A stretch of DNA of 56,156 bases, taken from NCBI GenBank assembly GCA_031272185.1, contig JAISUG010000003.1:1-56156 (forward strand), written 5' to 3'. The notes under the pieces are model-generated. The model did no database searches. It saw nothing but the letters and a program-made list of their open reading frames with translations, and was not told the origin of the DNA. Position numbers and translations under genes: made by a program. This DNA is from Lachnospiraceae bacterium (lineage in GTDB: Bacteria; Bacillota; Clostridia; Lachnospirales; Lachnospiraceae). Below are positions 41,551-56,156 of this stretch, piece by piece (position 1 is the first letter of the stretch; the number at the start of each line of letters is the position of its first letter).

Positions 41551-41657
41551 GTTGCAAAGCGTACCCGGCACTTGTACGGAGCATGGACTACCTGGGTTTG
41601 AGGGGGACGCAAAGTTGTTCGTTGCAAGGTGTGCGCAGCACTTGTATGGAGAATGGG
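41551..41657 (+). repeat. Degenerate duplication after the DeoR gene, period 70 bp
   Basis: GTTGCAAAGCG at 41551, directly after the stop, corresponds to GTTGCAAGGTG at 41621; both are followed by GGCACTTGTACGGAG / AGCACTTGTATGGAG at the same offset. Confidence 0.75.
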
Positions 41658-41815
41658 GCGTCACGCAGAATCACGCAGAAACCAGGGTCAAGCACGCTTG
41701 GCCGGAACATACATGAGGATGCGGCTCGGTCAAGTAGGTTTCGATGTGCCCGCGCCCAAGGTGACTTTGGCCGGGAGGCAGAAACCTGCACAAGAACTAA
41801 CGCAAAATAACGCAA

Positions 41816-41862
41816 AACTTCCGCATAATTACGCTTGACTTTGCGGAAGTTGGTGGTATATT
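41816..41862 (+). promoter_or_regulatory. Promoter of transaldolase/transketolase with overlapping operator dyad
   Basis: TTGACT (41835-41840) and TATATT (41857-41862) are 16 bp apart; TATTAT at 41859 gives 18. A perfect 10-bp inverted repeat, AACTTCCGCA (41816-41825) and TGCGGAAGTT (41842-41851), brackets the -35 box. ACGCAAAATA repeats precede it. This looks like a repressor site. Confidence 0.65.
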
Positions 41863-41877
41863 ATCTTATTGCAAGTA

Positions 41878-41972
41878 CTAATGCATGCGCAGCGCACAAA
41901 TGCGTGCGGACCGCACAAATGCGTGGGGAGCACACAAATGCGTGCGGACCGCTCAAATGCGTGCGGAGCACA
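41878..41972 (+). repeat. 19-bp x 5 tandem array in the transaldolase leader
   Basis: Units of CAAATGCGTGCGGACCGCA type start at 41878 (degenerate), 41897, 41916, 41935 and 41954. They alternate between GCGGACCGC and GTGCGGAGCAC, each a small dyad. The array begins about 15 bp after the -10 box, so it would be transcribed. Confidence 0.9.
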
Positions 41973-42050
41973 CATTGTTACTTAGGAGCGAAGCGGGGCA
42001 GCCCCGGCGGCGGTGTGGCCGGCCAGGCGGGCGCCGAACAGGAGGATACC

Positions 42051-42707
42051 ATGAAACTTTTCATCGACACCGCCAATGTGGCGGACATCAAGAAGGCCAA
42101 TGACATGGGCGTGATATGCGGGGTGACAACCAACCCGTCGCTCATCGCCAAGGAGGGCCGGGACTTCAAGCAGGTGATTGCGGAGATCGCCTCCATCGTG
42201 GACGGGCCCATCAGCGGCGAGGTGAAAGCCACCACCGTGAATGCCGAGGACATGATCAAGGAGGGGCGGGAGATCGCCGCCATCCACCCGAACATGGTGG
42301 TGAAGATCCCCATGACCGCGGAAGGCCTGAAGGCCACCAAGACATTGTCCAAAGAGGGCATCAAGGTGAACGTGACCCTGATTTTCACCGCCAACCAGGC
42401 GCTGCTGGCCGCGAGGGCCGGCGCTGCGTTCGTTTCGCCGTTTTTGGGGCGGTTGGACGACATTTCCCAGCCGGGGGTGGATCTCATCGAGACGATCGTG
42501 GAGATATTTGACAACTATGGGCTGGAGACGGAGATCATCGCCGCAAGCATCCGCAACACCATCCATGTGACAGACTGCGCGCTGGCGGGCGCGGATATCG
42601 CCACAGTGCCGTACAGCGTCATAGAGCAGATGACGAAGCACCCCCTGACGGATGCGGGCATAGAGAAGTTCAAGAAGGATTATATCGCGGTGTTCGGGGA
42701 CAAATAA
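42051..42707 (+). CDS. fsa: Fructose-6-phosphate aldolase / transaldolase (small type)
   Basis: Class I aldolase of the TalC/MipB family with 218 residues. Start [29 protein letters not shown], the Schiff-base lysine in VVKIPMT, and [12 protein letters not shown] are present. ATG 42051 has GGAGG at 42041. An open frame continues upstream through the 19-bp array but is not protein-like. Its TAA overlaps a possible ATG of the transketolase gene, so the pair are one operon of the non-oxidative pentose phosphate pathway. Confidence 0.95.
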   Translation: MKLFIDTANVADIKKANDMGVICGVTTNPSLIAKEGRDFKQVIAEIASIVDGPISGEVKATTVNAEDMIKEGREIAAIHPNMVVKIPMTAEGLKATKTLSKEGIKVNVTLIFTANQALLAARAGAAFVSPFLGRLDDISQPGVDLIETIVEIFDNYGLETEIIAASIRNTIHVTDCALAGADIATVPYSVIEQMTKHPLTDAGIEKFKKDYIAVFGDK

Positions 42708-42718
42708 TGGAGGTCACC

Positions 42719-44716
42719 ATGGGTTCGATTGACGTAAAATCCGTAAACGCCATCCGTGTGCTGGCGGCTGATGCGATACAAAAGGCCAATTCCGGCCACC
42801 CGGGGCTGCCCCTGGGGTGCGCGGCCATGGCCTATGAACTGTGGGCGCACCATCTGAGCCACAACCCCGCCAACCCCAAGTGGGCGAACCGGGACCGGTT
42901 CGTGCTGTCGGGCGGCCACGGCTCCACGCTGCTGTATGCCCTGCTGCATCTGTTCGGGTACGGGCTGACGGTGGATGACATGGCGCATTTCAGGCAGATG
43001 GGTTCCAAGACGCCCGGGCACCCGGAGTACGGGCATACCGCGGGGGTGGAAGCCACCACGGGCCCGCTGGGCGCGGGGATGGCCATGGCCGTGGGGATGG
43101 CGATGGCGGAAGCCCACCTGTCGGCGGTGTTCAACGCGGACGGTTTCCCGGTGGTGGACCACTACACATATGCGCTGGGCGGCGACGGCTGCATGATGGA
43201 GGGGATTTCCTCGGAGGCATTTTCCCTGGCGGGGACCCTGGGCCTTTCCAAACTGATCATCCTGTACGATTCCAACCGTATCTCCATAGAGGGCGCCACG
43301 GACCAGGCTTTCACGGAAAACGTGGAGCTGAGGATGCAGGCGTTCGGGTTCCAGACCCTTCTGGTGGAAGACGGCAACGACCTGGGCGCCATCGGCGCGG
43401 CCATCGAGGCTGCGAAAGCTGACAAGACCCGCCCGTCATTTATCACTATCAAGACCGAGATCGGGTACGGCTGCCCCGCCAAGCAGGGCAAGGCCAGCGC
43501 CCACGGGGAGCCGCTGGGTGCGGAAAACATCACTGCCATGAAAGAATTCCTGGGGTGGGAATCGCAGGAGCCTTTTTACGTGCCCGGGGATGTGTATGGG
43601 CATTACAAGGAACTGGCGGCGGTGGGCGCGGCCAAGGAAGCTGCCTGGGACGAGCTGTTTGCCGGGTATGCCTTGGCGCACCCGGACAAGAAGGAGCTGT
43701 GGGACCGGTACTTCGCCGATGAAAGGTCTCTGGATGATTTTGCGAAGAAGCTGTACGACGACCCGGATTACTGGGCGTTCGAGCAAAAGCCCAATGCCAC
43801 CCGCATCCTGTCAGGGGTGATGCTGAACCGCCTGAAAGACGCCATGCCAAACCTGGTGGGTGGGGCGGCCGACCTGGCGCCCTCCACCAAGACCAACATG
43901 AGCGGCGCGGGGGATTTCGCCAAAGGGAACTACGGGGGGAGGAACCTGCATTTCGGGGTGCGGGAACTGTCCATGACCGCCATCGGCAACGGCCTGACCC
44001 TCCATGGTGGGCTGCGGGCCTATGTGTCCACGTTTTTCGTGTTCAGCGACTACACGAAGCCCATGGCCAGGCTGTCCGCGCTGATGGGGCTGCCACTGAC
44101 ATTCGTGCTGACCCACGACAGCATAGGCGTGGGGGAGGACGGGCCCACCCACGAGCCTGTGGAGCAGCTGGCCATGCTGCGGGCCATGCCCAATTTCTAC
44201 GTGTTCCGCCCCGCTGACGCCACGGAGACGGCCGCGGCGTGGTATTTCGCCGCCACGGTGAGACATGCGCCCACCGCTTTGGTATTGACCAGGCAGAACC
44301 TGCCCCAGCTGGACGGTTCCTCCAAGGAAGCCCTGCGGGGTGGGTATATCCTGTCGGACGCCCACGGCAGCGAGCCCGACGTGATACTCATGGCCACCGG
44401 CTCGGAAGTGTCCCTGGCGGTGGACGCAAAGACCCTGCTGGCTGAAAAAGGCATCGATGCCCGGGTGGTGAGCATGCCATGCCTGGAGCTGTTCGACGAG
44501 CAGCCCGAAAGCTATAGGGAGAGCGTCCTGCCAAAATCTGTCAGGAAGCGCGTGGCGGTGGAAGCCTTAAGCGACTTCGGCTGGGGCAAATACGTGGGGC
44601 TGGACGGCGCCTATGTGACCATGCACGGGTTCGGCGCTTCAGGCCCCGCAGGGGAGCTGTTCAAACACTTTGGGTTCACTGCGGAGCGGGTAGCTAAAGT
44701 GGCAGAGTCCCTGTAA
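42719..44716 (+). CDS. tkt: Transketolase
   Basis: Thiamine-diphosphate enzyme transferring two-carbon units between sugar phosphates. ANSGHPGLPLGCAAMAYELW, the thiamine motif GGDGCMMEGISSEAFSLAG with the following LYDSNRISIEG, GVRELSMTAIGNGL, and THDSIGVGEDGPTHEP are all present. The 665 residues are normal and no insert is seen. ATG 42719 is 5 bases after GGAGG; ATG 42707 overlaps the upstream stop. Confidence 0.97.
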   Translation: MGSIDVKSVNAIRVLAADAIQKANSGHPGLPLGCAAMAYELWAHHLSHNPANPKWANRDRFVLSGGHGSTLLYALLHLFGYGLTVDDMAHFRQMGSKTPGHPEYGHTAGVEATTGPLGAGMAMAVGMAMAEAHLSAVFNADGFPVVDHYTYALGGDGCMMEGISSEAFSLAGTLGLSKLIILYDSNRISIEGATDQAFTENVELRMQAFGFQTLLVEDGNDLGAIGAAIEAAKADKTRPSFITIKTEIGYGCPAKQGKASAHGEPLGAENITAMKEFLGWESQEPFYVPGDVYGHYKELAAVGAAKEAAWDELFAGYALAHPDKKELWDRYFADERSLDDFAKKLYDDPDYWAFEQKPNATRILSGVMLNRLKDAMPNLVGGAADLAPSTKTNMSGAGDFAKGNYGGRNLHFGVRELSMTAIGNGLTLHGGLRAYVSTFFVFSDYTKPMARLSALMGLPLTFVLTHDSIGVGEDGPTHEPVEQLAMLRAMPNFYVFRPADATETAAAWYFAATVRHAPTALVLTRQNLPQLDGSSKEALRGGYILSDAHGSEPDVILMATGSEVSLAVDAKTLLAEKGIDARVVSMPCLELFDEQPESYRESVLPKSVRKRVAVEALSDFGWGKYVGLDGAYVTMHGFGASGPAGELFKHFGFTAERVAKVAESL

Positions 44717-44859
44717 AGCCCCATGTACTAAAGTGAAAACCAAGGAGTCGGCAACGCCTGCCGCTTCAGTGGCAGAGGGCCTGTAAAGCCCTATGTACCA
44801 AAGTCAAAACCAAGGAGTCGGCAACGCCTGCCGCTTCAGTGGCAGAGGGCCTGTAAAGG
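44701..44859 (+). repeat. 70-bp x 2.3 tandem duplication of the tkt 3' end
   Basis: GGCAGAG-(TCC or GGC)-CTGTAAAG recurs at 44701, 44771 and 44841, with AAGGAGTCGGCAACGCCTGC in the first two units. The first unit contains the last codons and TAA of tkt; the other two are non-coding. Confidence 0.93.
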
Positions 44860-44860
44860 G

Positions 44861-44903
44861 AAAAGCGCCGGGGCATCCAGGAAAAAAGATGCGCCCGGCG
44901 CTT
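44861..44903 (-). terminator. Terminator of the minus-strand membrane protein gene
   Basis: AAGCGCCGGGGCATC (44863-44877) pairs with GATGCGCCCGGCGCTT (44888-44903) with one bulge. Read on the minus strand, the hairpin is followed by a TTTT run. It may also stop tkt transcripts, although no T-run follows on the plus strand. Confidence 0.7.
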
Positions 44904-44980
44904 GGGCTTGCGCCGTGACCCCATGGGGCCATGGTTTGGCTGGTGCCTGCGGGGGACAGGCGGTCGGCAAAAACGCCGCT

Positions 44981-45445
44981 TCAGGACTTGCGGTCCCTGC
45001 GCAGACGCTCGGCCAGCGCCGCCAGCCCTTTCTTTTTCGGGGGGGGTGGCACCGCCCCGCCCCGGATGCTCTTGATCTGGGTGATATAGATGCCGCTGAC
45101 GACCACCTTGGCCTCGGTTTTGACCGGGAGTGTGGCAAATACCTTCTCGTCGGCGATGAGGCTCATGATCTTGGGGCCGATCTTGGCTTTGACCACGGGG
45201 ACTTTCGCCCAGCGCATGTACTTGGGCCACTGGTCGGTGACGAGCTTGGGGAAGCCGGCCTGGGTGATCTTCATTTTCTTTTTGTCGATGACCAATATGG
45301 ATGCGGTCTGGGCTGCGGCGGCGATGGCTGCCTGCTGCTCGTTTTGCTTTTTTTCCAGGCGCCTGCCCAGGAAGTACAGCACGGCAAGCACGGCCGCGAC
45401 CACGGCCAGCACGATCAACAAGACAACCAGGACAGTGTTTAGCAT
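44981..45445 (-). CDS. Conserved membrane-anchored protein of unknown function
   Basis: One N-terminal transmembrane helix (residues 2-25), then a Lys/Gln-rich coiled segment. A compact cytoplasmic domain follows with ILVIDKKKMKI, KYMRWAKVPVVKAKIGPKIM and VSGIYITQIKSIRGG, and a basic tail with PPPPKKKG. ATG 45445 is preceded by GGGGG. I recall similar proteins in Lachnospiraceae but know no function. It is transcribed away from rpoB. Confidence 0.75.
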   Translation of the reverse strand: MLNTVLVVLLIVLAVVAAVLAVLYFLGRRLEKKQNEQQAAIAAAAQTASILVIDKKKMKITQAGFPKLVTDQWPKYMRWAKVPVVKAKIGPKIMSLIADEKVFATLPVKTEAKVVVSGIYITQIKSIRGGAVPPPPKKKGLAALAERLRRDRKS

Positions 45446-45889
45446 AAGTACCCCCACGCCGCCAAGGGGCGGCCACAAAAACGAAAGACTACAATTACTT
45501 CGCGGCCGCGCCACCCGCAATGATGCGGGGGGCGCGGGCCCGCCCCGCCGGCTTATCGGCTGGCTAAAGAGTGACCTTACACAGTCTAGCATTATTTATG
45601 AAAAAAATCAAGGGAAAAATTCTTGACATATCTGAAAGCCTGTGCTATGATGAAAGTTGCACTATCATGAGATTATGTGCTTTTTTCTTGGAAACCAATC
45701 GCAGCGGGGCGACTGAAGCGGCCCTGCGTGGATGTGGTGCCGGTTTTTCATGTTTGGGGGTGAGATGCGTTTCGATGGAGTTTCAGGGAACACATGGCGA
45801 GGACACGTTTCAGTGGGGTTTCAGGGAATTTGATATAGTGAACACGCGAAACCATAGTTGCATCATAAAGGGATAGGGGTGAACTGTCA
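45446..45889 (+). other. rpoB upstream region and leader
   Basis: Holds the rpoB promoter and a leader of about 230 bases. GTTTCAGGGAA occurs twice in the leader (about 45779 and 45819). No rplJ or rplL gene, T-box or clear terminator hairpin is visible. Confidence 0.6.
45623..45651 (+). promoter_or_regulatory. Predicted promoter of rpoBC
   Basis: TTGACA (45623-45628) and TATGAT (45646-45651), spacer 17: a near-consensus sigma-A promoter in an AT-richer stretch. Confidence 0.8.
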
Positions 45890-49867
<3,978 letters not shown>

Positions 49868-49937
49868 CTTCGGGCGGGGGCGGACCGCTTGGGGATGAAG
49901 ACGCACAGGGGCTCCACAACAAAAGGGGGTATCGCGC

Positions 49938-53603
<3,666 letters not shown>

Positions 53604-53764
53604 TGGGGGAAGACACCGCCGTCGGCACAGGGCCATGCGCCGCAGTGGCGGGCGCATGCTATAGATGGGGGCGACCCTGAGGCGGGGACCGTATCGATTG
53701 TGTATGCTGCAGATGTCCGCCGCCACGGGGCGGCGGGCGAGGTTGACTGATATAGGGAGGTTCG

Positions 53765-54751
53765 ATGGAGAGGGCAGGGTTTGCCGGGTTTGGCCGGGTG
53801 AAAAGGGTCGCCGCCGCCTGGGCGGTGACGGCGGCCGTCTGTGCGGTGAGTATGGCGGTGGCGGGATGCTCCGCGGCCGACAAGGTCAAGGATGTCTACT
53901 CGGATGCACAGGATGCGCTGGGTGTGGGGCCGGTTTCGGAAGAGACGAAGTACGCAAATCTGAACCACATGATCTCCAACCCTAAAGATCTGGACAAAGA
54001 GTACCACTACGACGGCATCACGGGGACATTTTCGTTTTATGCCATGGCCTACACGGCCAGGGACGAGATGGAGCTGGAGGAACTGGACGAACCCTATGCG
54101 TACCAGCTGGGGTGGATTTCCCGCAACGCCGAGACACCATTTTTCCTGAATGTCTCGAAGCTGGACGGGGAGATCCCCATCGACACCGTGGTGGAGATCA
54201 CCGGGGAGATAGCCGGCACCATATACTGGTCCGAGGACAACCAGCAGGTGGAGATGCTGGACCTCACGGTGGAAAGCTACAAGGAAGTGCCGGACGACGG
54301 GTTTGAAACGGACGAGAGCAACGTGATAGAGTTGGGCAGCGGCGCCACCGCCGGGAAGCTGGAGTTCATCGGCGCCCACCTGACCCGGGACACGTTCACG
54401 CCTGTGGTGGTGATCTATTTCAACTACACCAACACCTCGGACGGGGAGAACCGCCCTACGATGACGGACCTGTTCATCTACCAGGGCGAGGACGAGTCCG
54501 AGACGACGATATTTGACCTGGATGAGGTGGCGGGCGCCGCGCTGTCCACCAGGGACGGGCGCAACACCACATACCCGGGCAAGACGCAGCTGTACTATTA
54601 TGCGGTGAAAACTGCCGAGGACATCCAGGGGGAGCCTGTGATCATCGAGCGTTATGACGATGCTTTCCATGTGGCGAACCGGGTGACGCTCCAGGTGGAG
54701 CCGACTCTGGATGCTCTGGTGAAGGGCGCGGGCGCAGGGAAACTGCAGTGA
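53765..54751 (+). CDS. Secreted lipoprotein with DUF5067-like domain
   Basis: A lipoprotein signal peptide with lipobox VAGC (cysteine at about residue 35) is followed by two extracellular parts. The first (about 60-175) reads NHMISNPKDLDKEYHYDGIT. The second (about 190-325) contains VVIYFNYTNTSDGENRPTMTD, typical of the DUF5067 immunoglobulin-like lipoproteins of Clostridia. ATG 53765 has GGGAGG upstream. Function unknown. The 161-bp gap from rpoC has no visible terminator. Confidence 0.8.
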   Translation: MERAGFAGFGRVKRVAAAWAVTAAVCAVSMAVAGCSAADKVKDVYSDAQDALGVGPVSEETKYANLNHMISNPKDLDKEYHYDGITGTFSFYAMAYTARDEMELEELDEPYAYQLGWISRNAETPFFLNVSKLDGEIPIDTVVEITGEIAGTIYWSEDNQQVEMLDLTVESYKEVPDDGFETDESNVIELGSGATAGKLEFIGAHLTRDTFTPVVVIYFNYTNTSDGENRPTMTDLFIYQGEDESETTIFDLDEVAGAALSTRDGRNTTYPGKTQLYYYAVKTAEDIQGEPVIIERYDDAFHVANRVTLQVEPTLDALVKGAGAGKLQ

Positions 54752-55188
54752 TTGGTGATGACTTTCACGGGCTTGCTCTTGTCAGGTGCGGCATCCTGCC
54801 GGTGAATGGCATTCCCGGCGGAGGCGCGATGTACCGGATGTAGTTTGGGTGTGCCCGCAGCTTGGTTGCAAGTGGCGGGGGAAGCCCGTTTGATAAAATG
54901 TTATATGGTGGGGAGGGGATGTCATATGGGGCTATGCCCACAAAGGTCACGATTTTCGTCGTGAAGCGGTATGGCGTGGTTTACCGACTATGAAGCCAGG
55001 GCGAGGGTTTCGTGGCAGCGGCTTTGGCAGCCATCGGTGTGCGGGCGGCGGATAGGCCCCGGCGGCGGTGGCAGGGTAGTGATACCATTCATAGCAACTT
55101 GCAGACGTACATGCCCGGCGGACAAAAATGGCGGCGCCGGCAGCATGTGTCCGTGTGGGCGGGGCCCACACTGGTAAGGAGGTAGACC
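54752..55188 (+). other. leuA upstream region with hairpin next to the ribosome site
   Basis: A perfect hairpin GTGTGGGC-GGG-GCCCACAC (55153-55171) lies 4 bases before AAGGAGG of leuA and is not followed by T residues. A short frame at 54919-54993 encodes 24 residues with many Val codons, but its ribosome site is badly spaced. No T-box is recognisable: AGGGTAGTGATACC near 55073 only loosely resembles the T-box core. Confidence 0.4.
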
Positions 55189-56156
55189 ATGTTGAAGTTT
55201 GATAAGTATAAAAAGGTGCCGGTGGTGGATTTCCCCCAGCGGCGCTGGCCAAGCAAAGAGATCACCCAGGCGCCCGTGTGGTGCAGCGTGGACCTGCGCG
55301 ACGGCAACCAGGCTTTGGTGGAGCCCATGGTGGTGGAGGAAAAGGTCGAGATGTTCCAGCTGCTGGTGAAGCTGGGGTTCAAGGAGATCGAGATAGGGTT
55401 CCCGGCCGCTTCCCAGATCGAGTTCGATTTCCTGCGCCAGCTGGTGGAGCGCAACATGATCCCAGACGATGTGCGGGTGCAGGTGCTGACCCAGTGCAGG
55501 GACCATTTGATCCAGCGGACATTCGAGGCCATACAGGGCATCAAAAACGTGGTGTTCCACATCTACAACTCCACGTCGACGCTCCAAAGGGACGTGGTCT
55601 TCCATATGGACAGGGAGGAGATCAAGCAGATCGCTGTGGATGCGGTGAACCTGGTCAAGGAAGGCGCCAAGTCTTTTGACGGCAAGCTGGTGCTGGAGTA
55701 TTCGCCGGAGAGTTTCACAGGCACGGAGCTGGATTTCGCGCTGGACATCTGCACCGCGGTGCAGGACGCATGGGGGGCGACCCCGGAAAACCAGGTCATC
55801 ATGAACCTGCCGTCCACCGTGGAGATGACCACGCCCAATGTATATGCGGACCAGATAGAGTGGATGGACACCCATTTCAAGGACAGGGACAGCATCATCC
55901 TGAGCGTACACCCCCACAATGACCGGGGGACAGGCGTGGCGGCCACGGAGCTGGCCCTGCTGGCGGGCGCCCAGCGGGTAGAGGGCACCCTCTTTGGCAA
56001 CGGCGAGCGCACGGGCAACGTGGATGTCATCAACCTGGCGTACAATATGTTCTCCCAGGGCATTGACCCGAAGCTGAACCTCTCCGACGTGAACGAGATC
56101 ATCGAGGTGTGGGAGCGCTGCACGAAGATGGAGATACACCCCCGCCACCCATATGC
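55189..56156 (+). CDS. leuA: 2-isopropylmalate synthase (yeast type), 3' end missing
   Basis: First enzyme of leucine biosynthesis, condensing acetyl-CoA with 2-oxoisovalerate. ATG 55189 follows AAGGAGG. The N-terminus LKFDKYKKVPVVDFPQRRWP, the metal/substrate motif SVDLRDGNQALVEPM, EIEIGFPAASQIEFDF, and the HPHNDRGTGVAA metal-ligand motif identify the longer LeuA type 2. About 322 codons are present, out of roughly 550 expected. The frame is open to the window end. Confidence 0.96.
   Translation, partial: MLKFDKYKKVPVVDFPQRRWPSKEITQAPVWCSVDLRDGNQALVEPMVVEEKVEMFQLLVKLGFKEIEIGFPAASQIEFDFLRQLVERNMIPDDVRVQVLTQCRDHLIQRTFEAIQGIKNVVFHIYNSTSTLQRDVVFHMDREEIKQIAVDAVNLVKEGAKSFDGKLVLEYSPESFTGTELDFALDICTAVQDAWGATPENQVIMNLPSTVEMTTPNVYADQIEWMDTHFKDRDSIILSVHPHNDRGTGVAATELALLAGAQRVEGTLFGNGERTGNVDVINLAYNMFSQGIDPKLNLSDVNEIIEVWERCTKMEIHPRHPY

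Noticed and set aside
41878-41972. Possible CRISPR or short coding region in the 19-bp array
   Set aside because: No unique spacers between units. The open frame through it lacks a ribosome site, and the fsa start with GGAGG at 42041 is clearly better.
54919-54993. Val-rich leader peptide for leuA attenuation
   Set aside because: The ribosome site is only two bases from the ATG, there is no Leu codon run, and no terminator follows.
55060-55100. T-box core upstream of leuA
   Set aside because: AGGGTAGTGATACC resembles the T-box sequence only loosely and there is no competing terminator/antiterminator pair.

Overview
The window is 56 kb of GC-rich, gene-dense bacterial DNA. It most resembles a member of the Clostridia (Bacillota), probably a GC-rich relative of Lachnospirales. 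The grounds are an RpoB N-terminus and acidic RpoB tail of that style, a class II galactose-1-phosphate uridylyltransferase, a yeast-type LeuA, an electron-bifurcating [FeFe] hydrogenase locus with DRTGG and ATPase-like accessory genes, a SpaA-like surface protein, lipoproteins with Gram-positive style lipoboxes, and no outer-membrane genes. The taxonomic call is inference from protein style, not from a search. I see no rRNA, tRNA, CRISPR array, transposase or phage gene.

Layout. 1-4523 (minus): polyamine ABC transporter potA-potB-potC-potD, with potD cut by the window edge. 4962-8274 (plus): hisS and aspS, each preceded by a purine-rich tandem-repeat tract. 8429-13072 (plus): AEC-family carrier, kduI and an OmpR/histidine-kinase pair. 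13107-17294 (minus): DRTGG protein, anti-sigma-like ATPase, an [FeFe]-hydrogenase-like iron-sulfur protein, a cysteine desulfurase and luxS. 17682-21508 (plus): iron/corrinoid-type ABC importer behind a candidate structured leader. 21802-26854 (plus): hydrogenase operon NuoE / ATPase / ferredoxin / NuoF / HydA. 27097-30777 (plus): flavin-binding protein, Gx transporter, galT. 30800-35122 (minus): giant acyl-CoA dehydratase-activase-like protein. 35562-38428 (plus): PfkB sugar kinase and a surface protein. 38801-39466 (minus): Mpv17-like membrane protein. 39904-44716 (plus): pentose-phosphate cluster of AraD-like epimerase, DeoR regulator, transaldolase and transketolase. 44981-45445 (minus): conserved membrane-anchored protein. 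45890-53603 (plus): rpoB-rpoC. 53765-56156 (plus): lipoprotein and leuA, which is cut by the edge.

Functional themes are fermentation with hydrogen production from NADH plus ferredoxin, sugar and uronate use (GalT, KduI, PfkB, AraD, transketolase), sulfur and Fe-S supply (cysteine desulfurase, LuxS), and uptake of polyamines and a siderophore- or corrinoid-like ligand.

The most unusual property is a mutational style seen throughout. About ten otherwise conserved proteins (PotA, PotB, PotC, HisS, the AEC carrier, KduI, the cysteine desulfurase, the binding protein, GalT, the flavin protein) carry in-frame Gly/Ala/Pro/Ser/Asp-rich inserts or extensions in probable surface loops, several made of recent tandem repeats. 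In parallel, many gene 3' ends are duplicated just past the stop codon, four of them with a period of 68-71 bp. A separate 57-bp intergenic repeat occurs three times and keeps a small hairpin through compensatory changes. Core machinery (RpoBC, hydrogenase subunits, transketolase) is free of the protein inserts.
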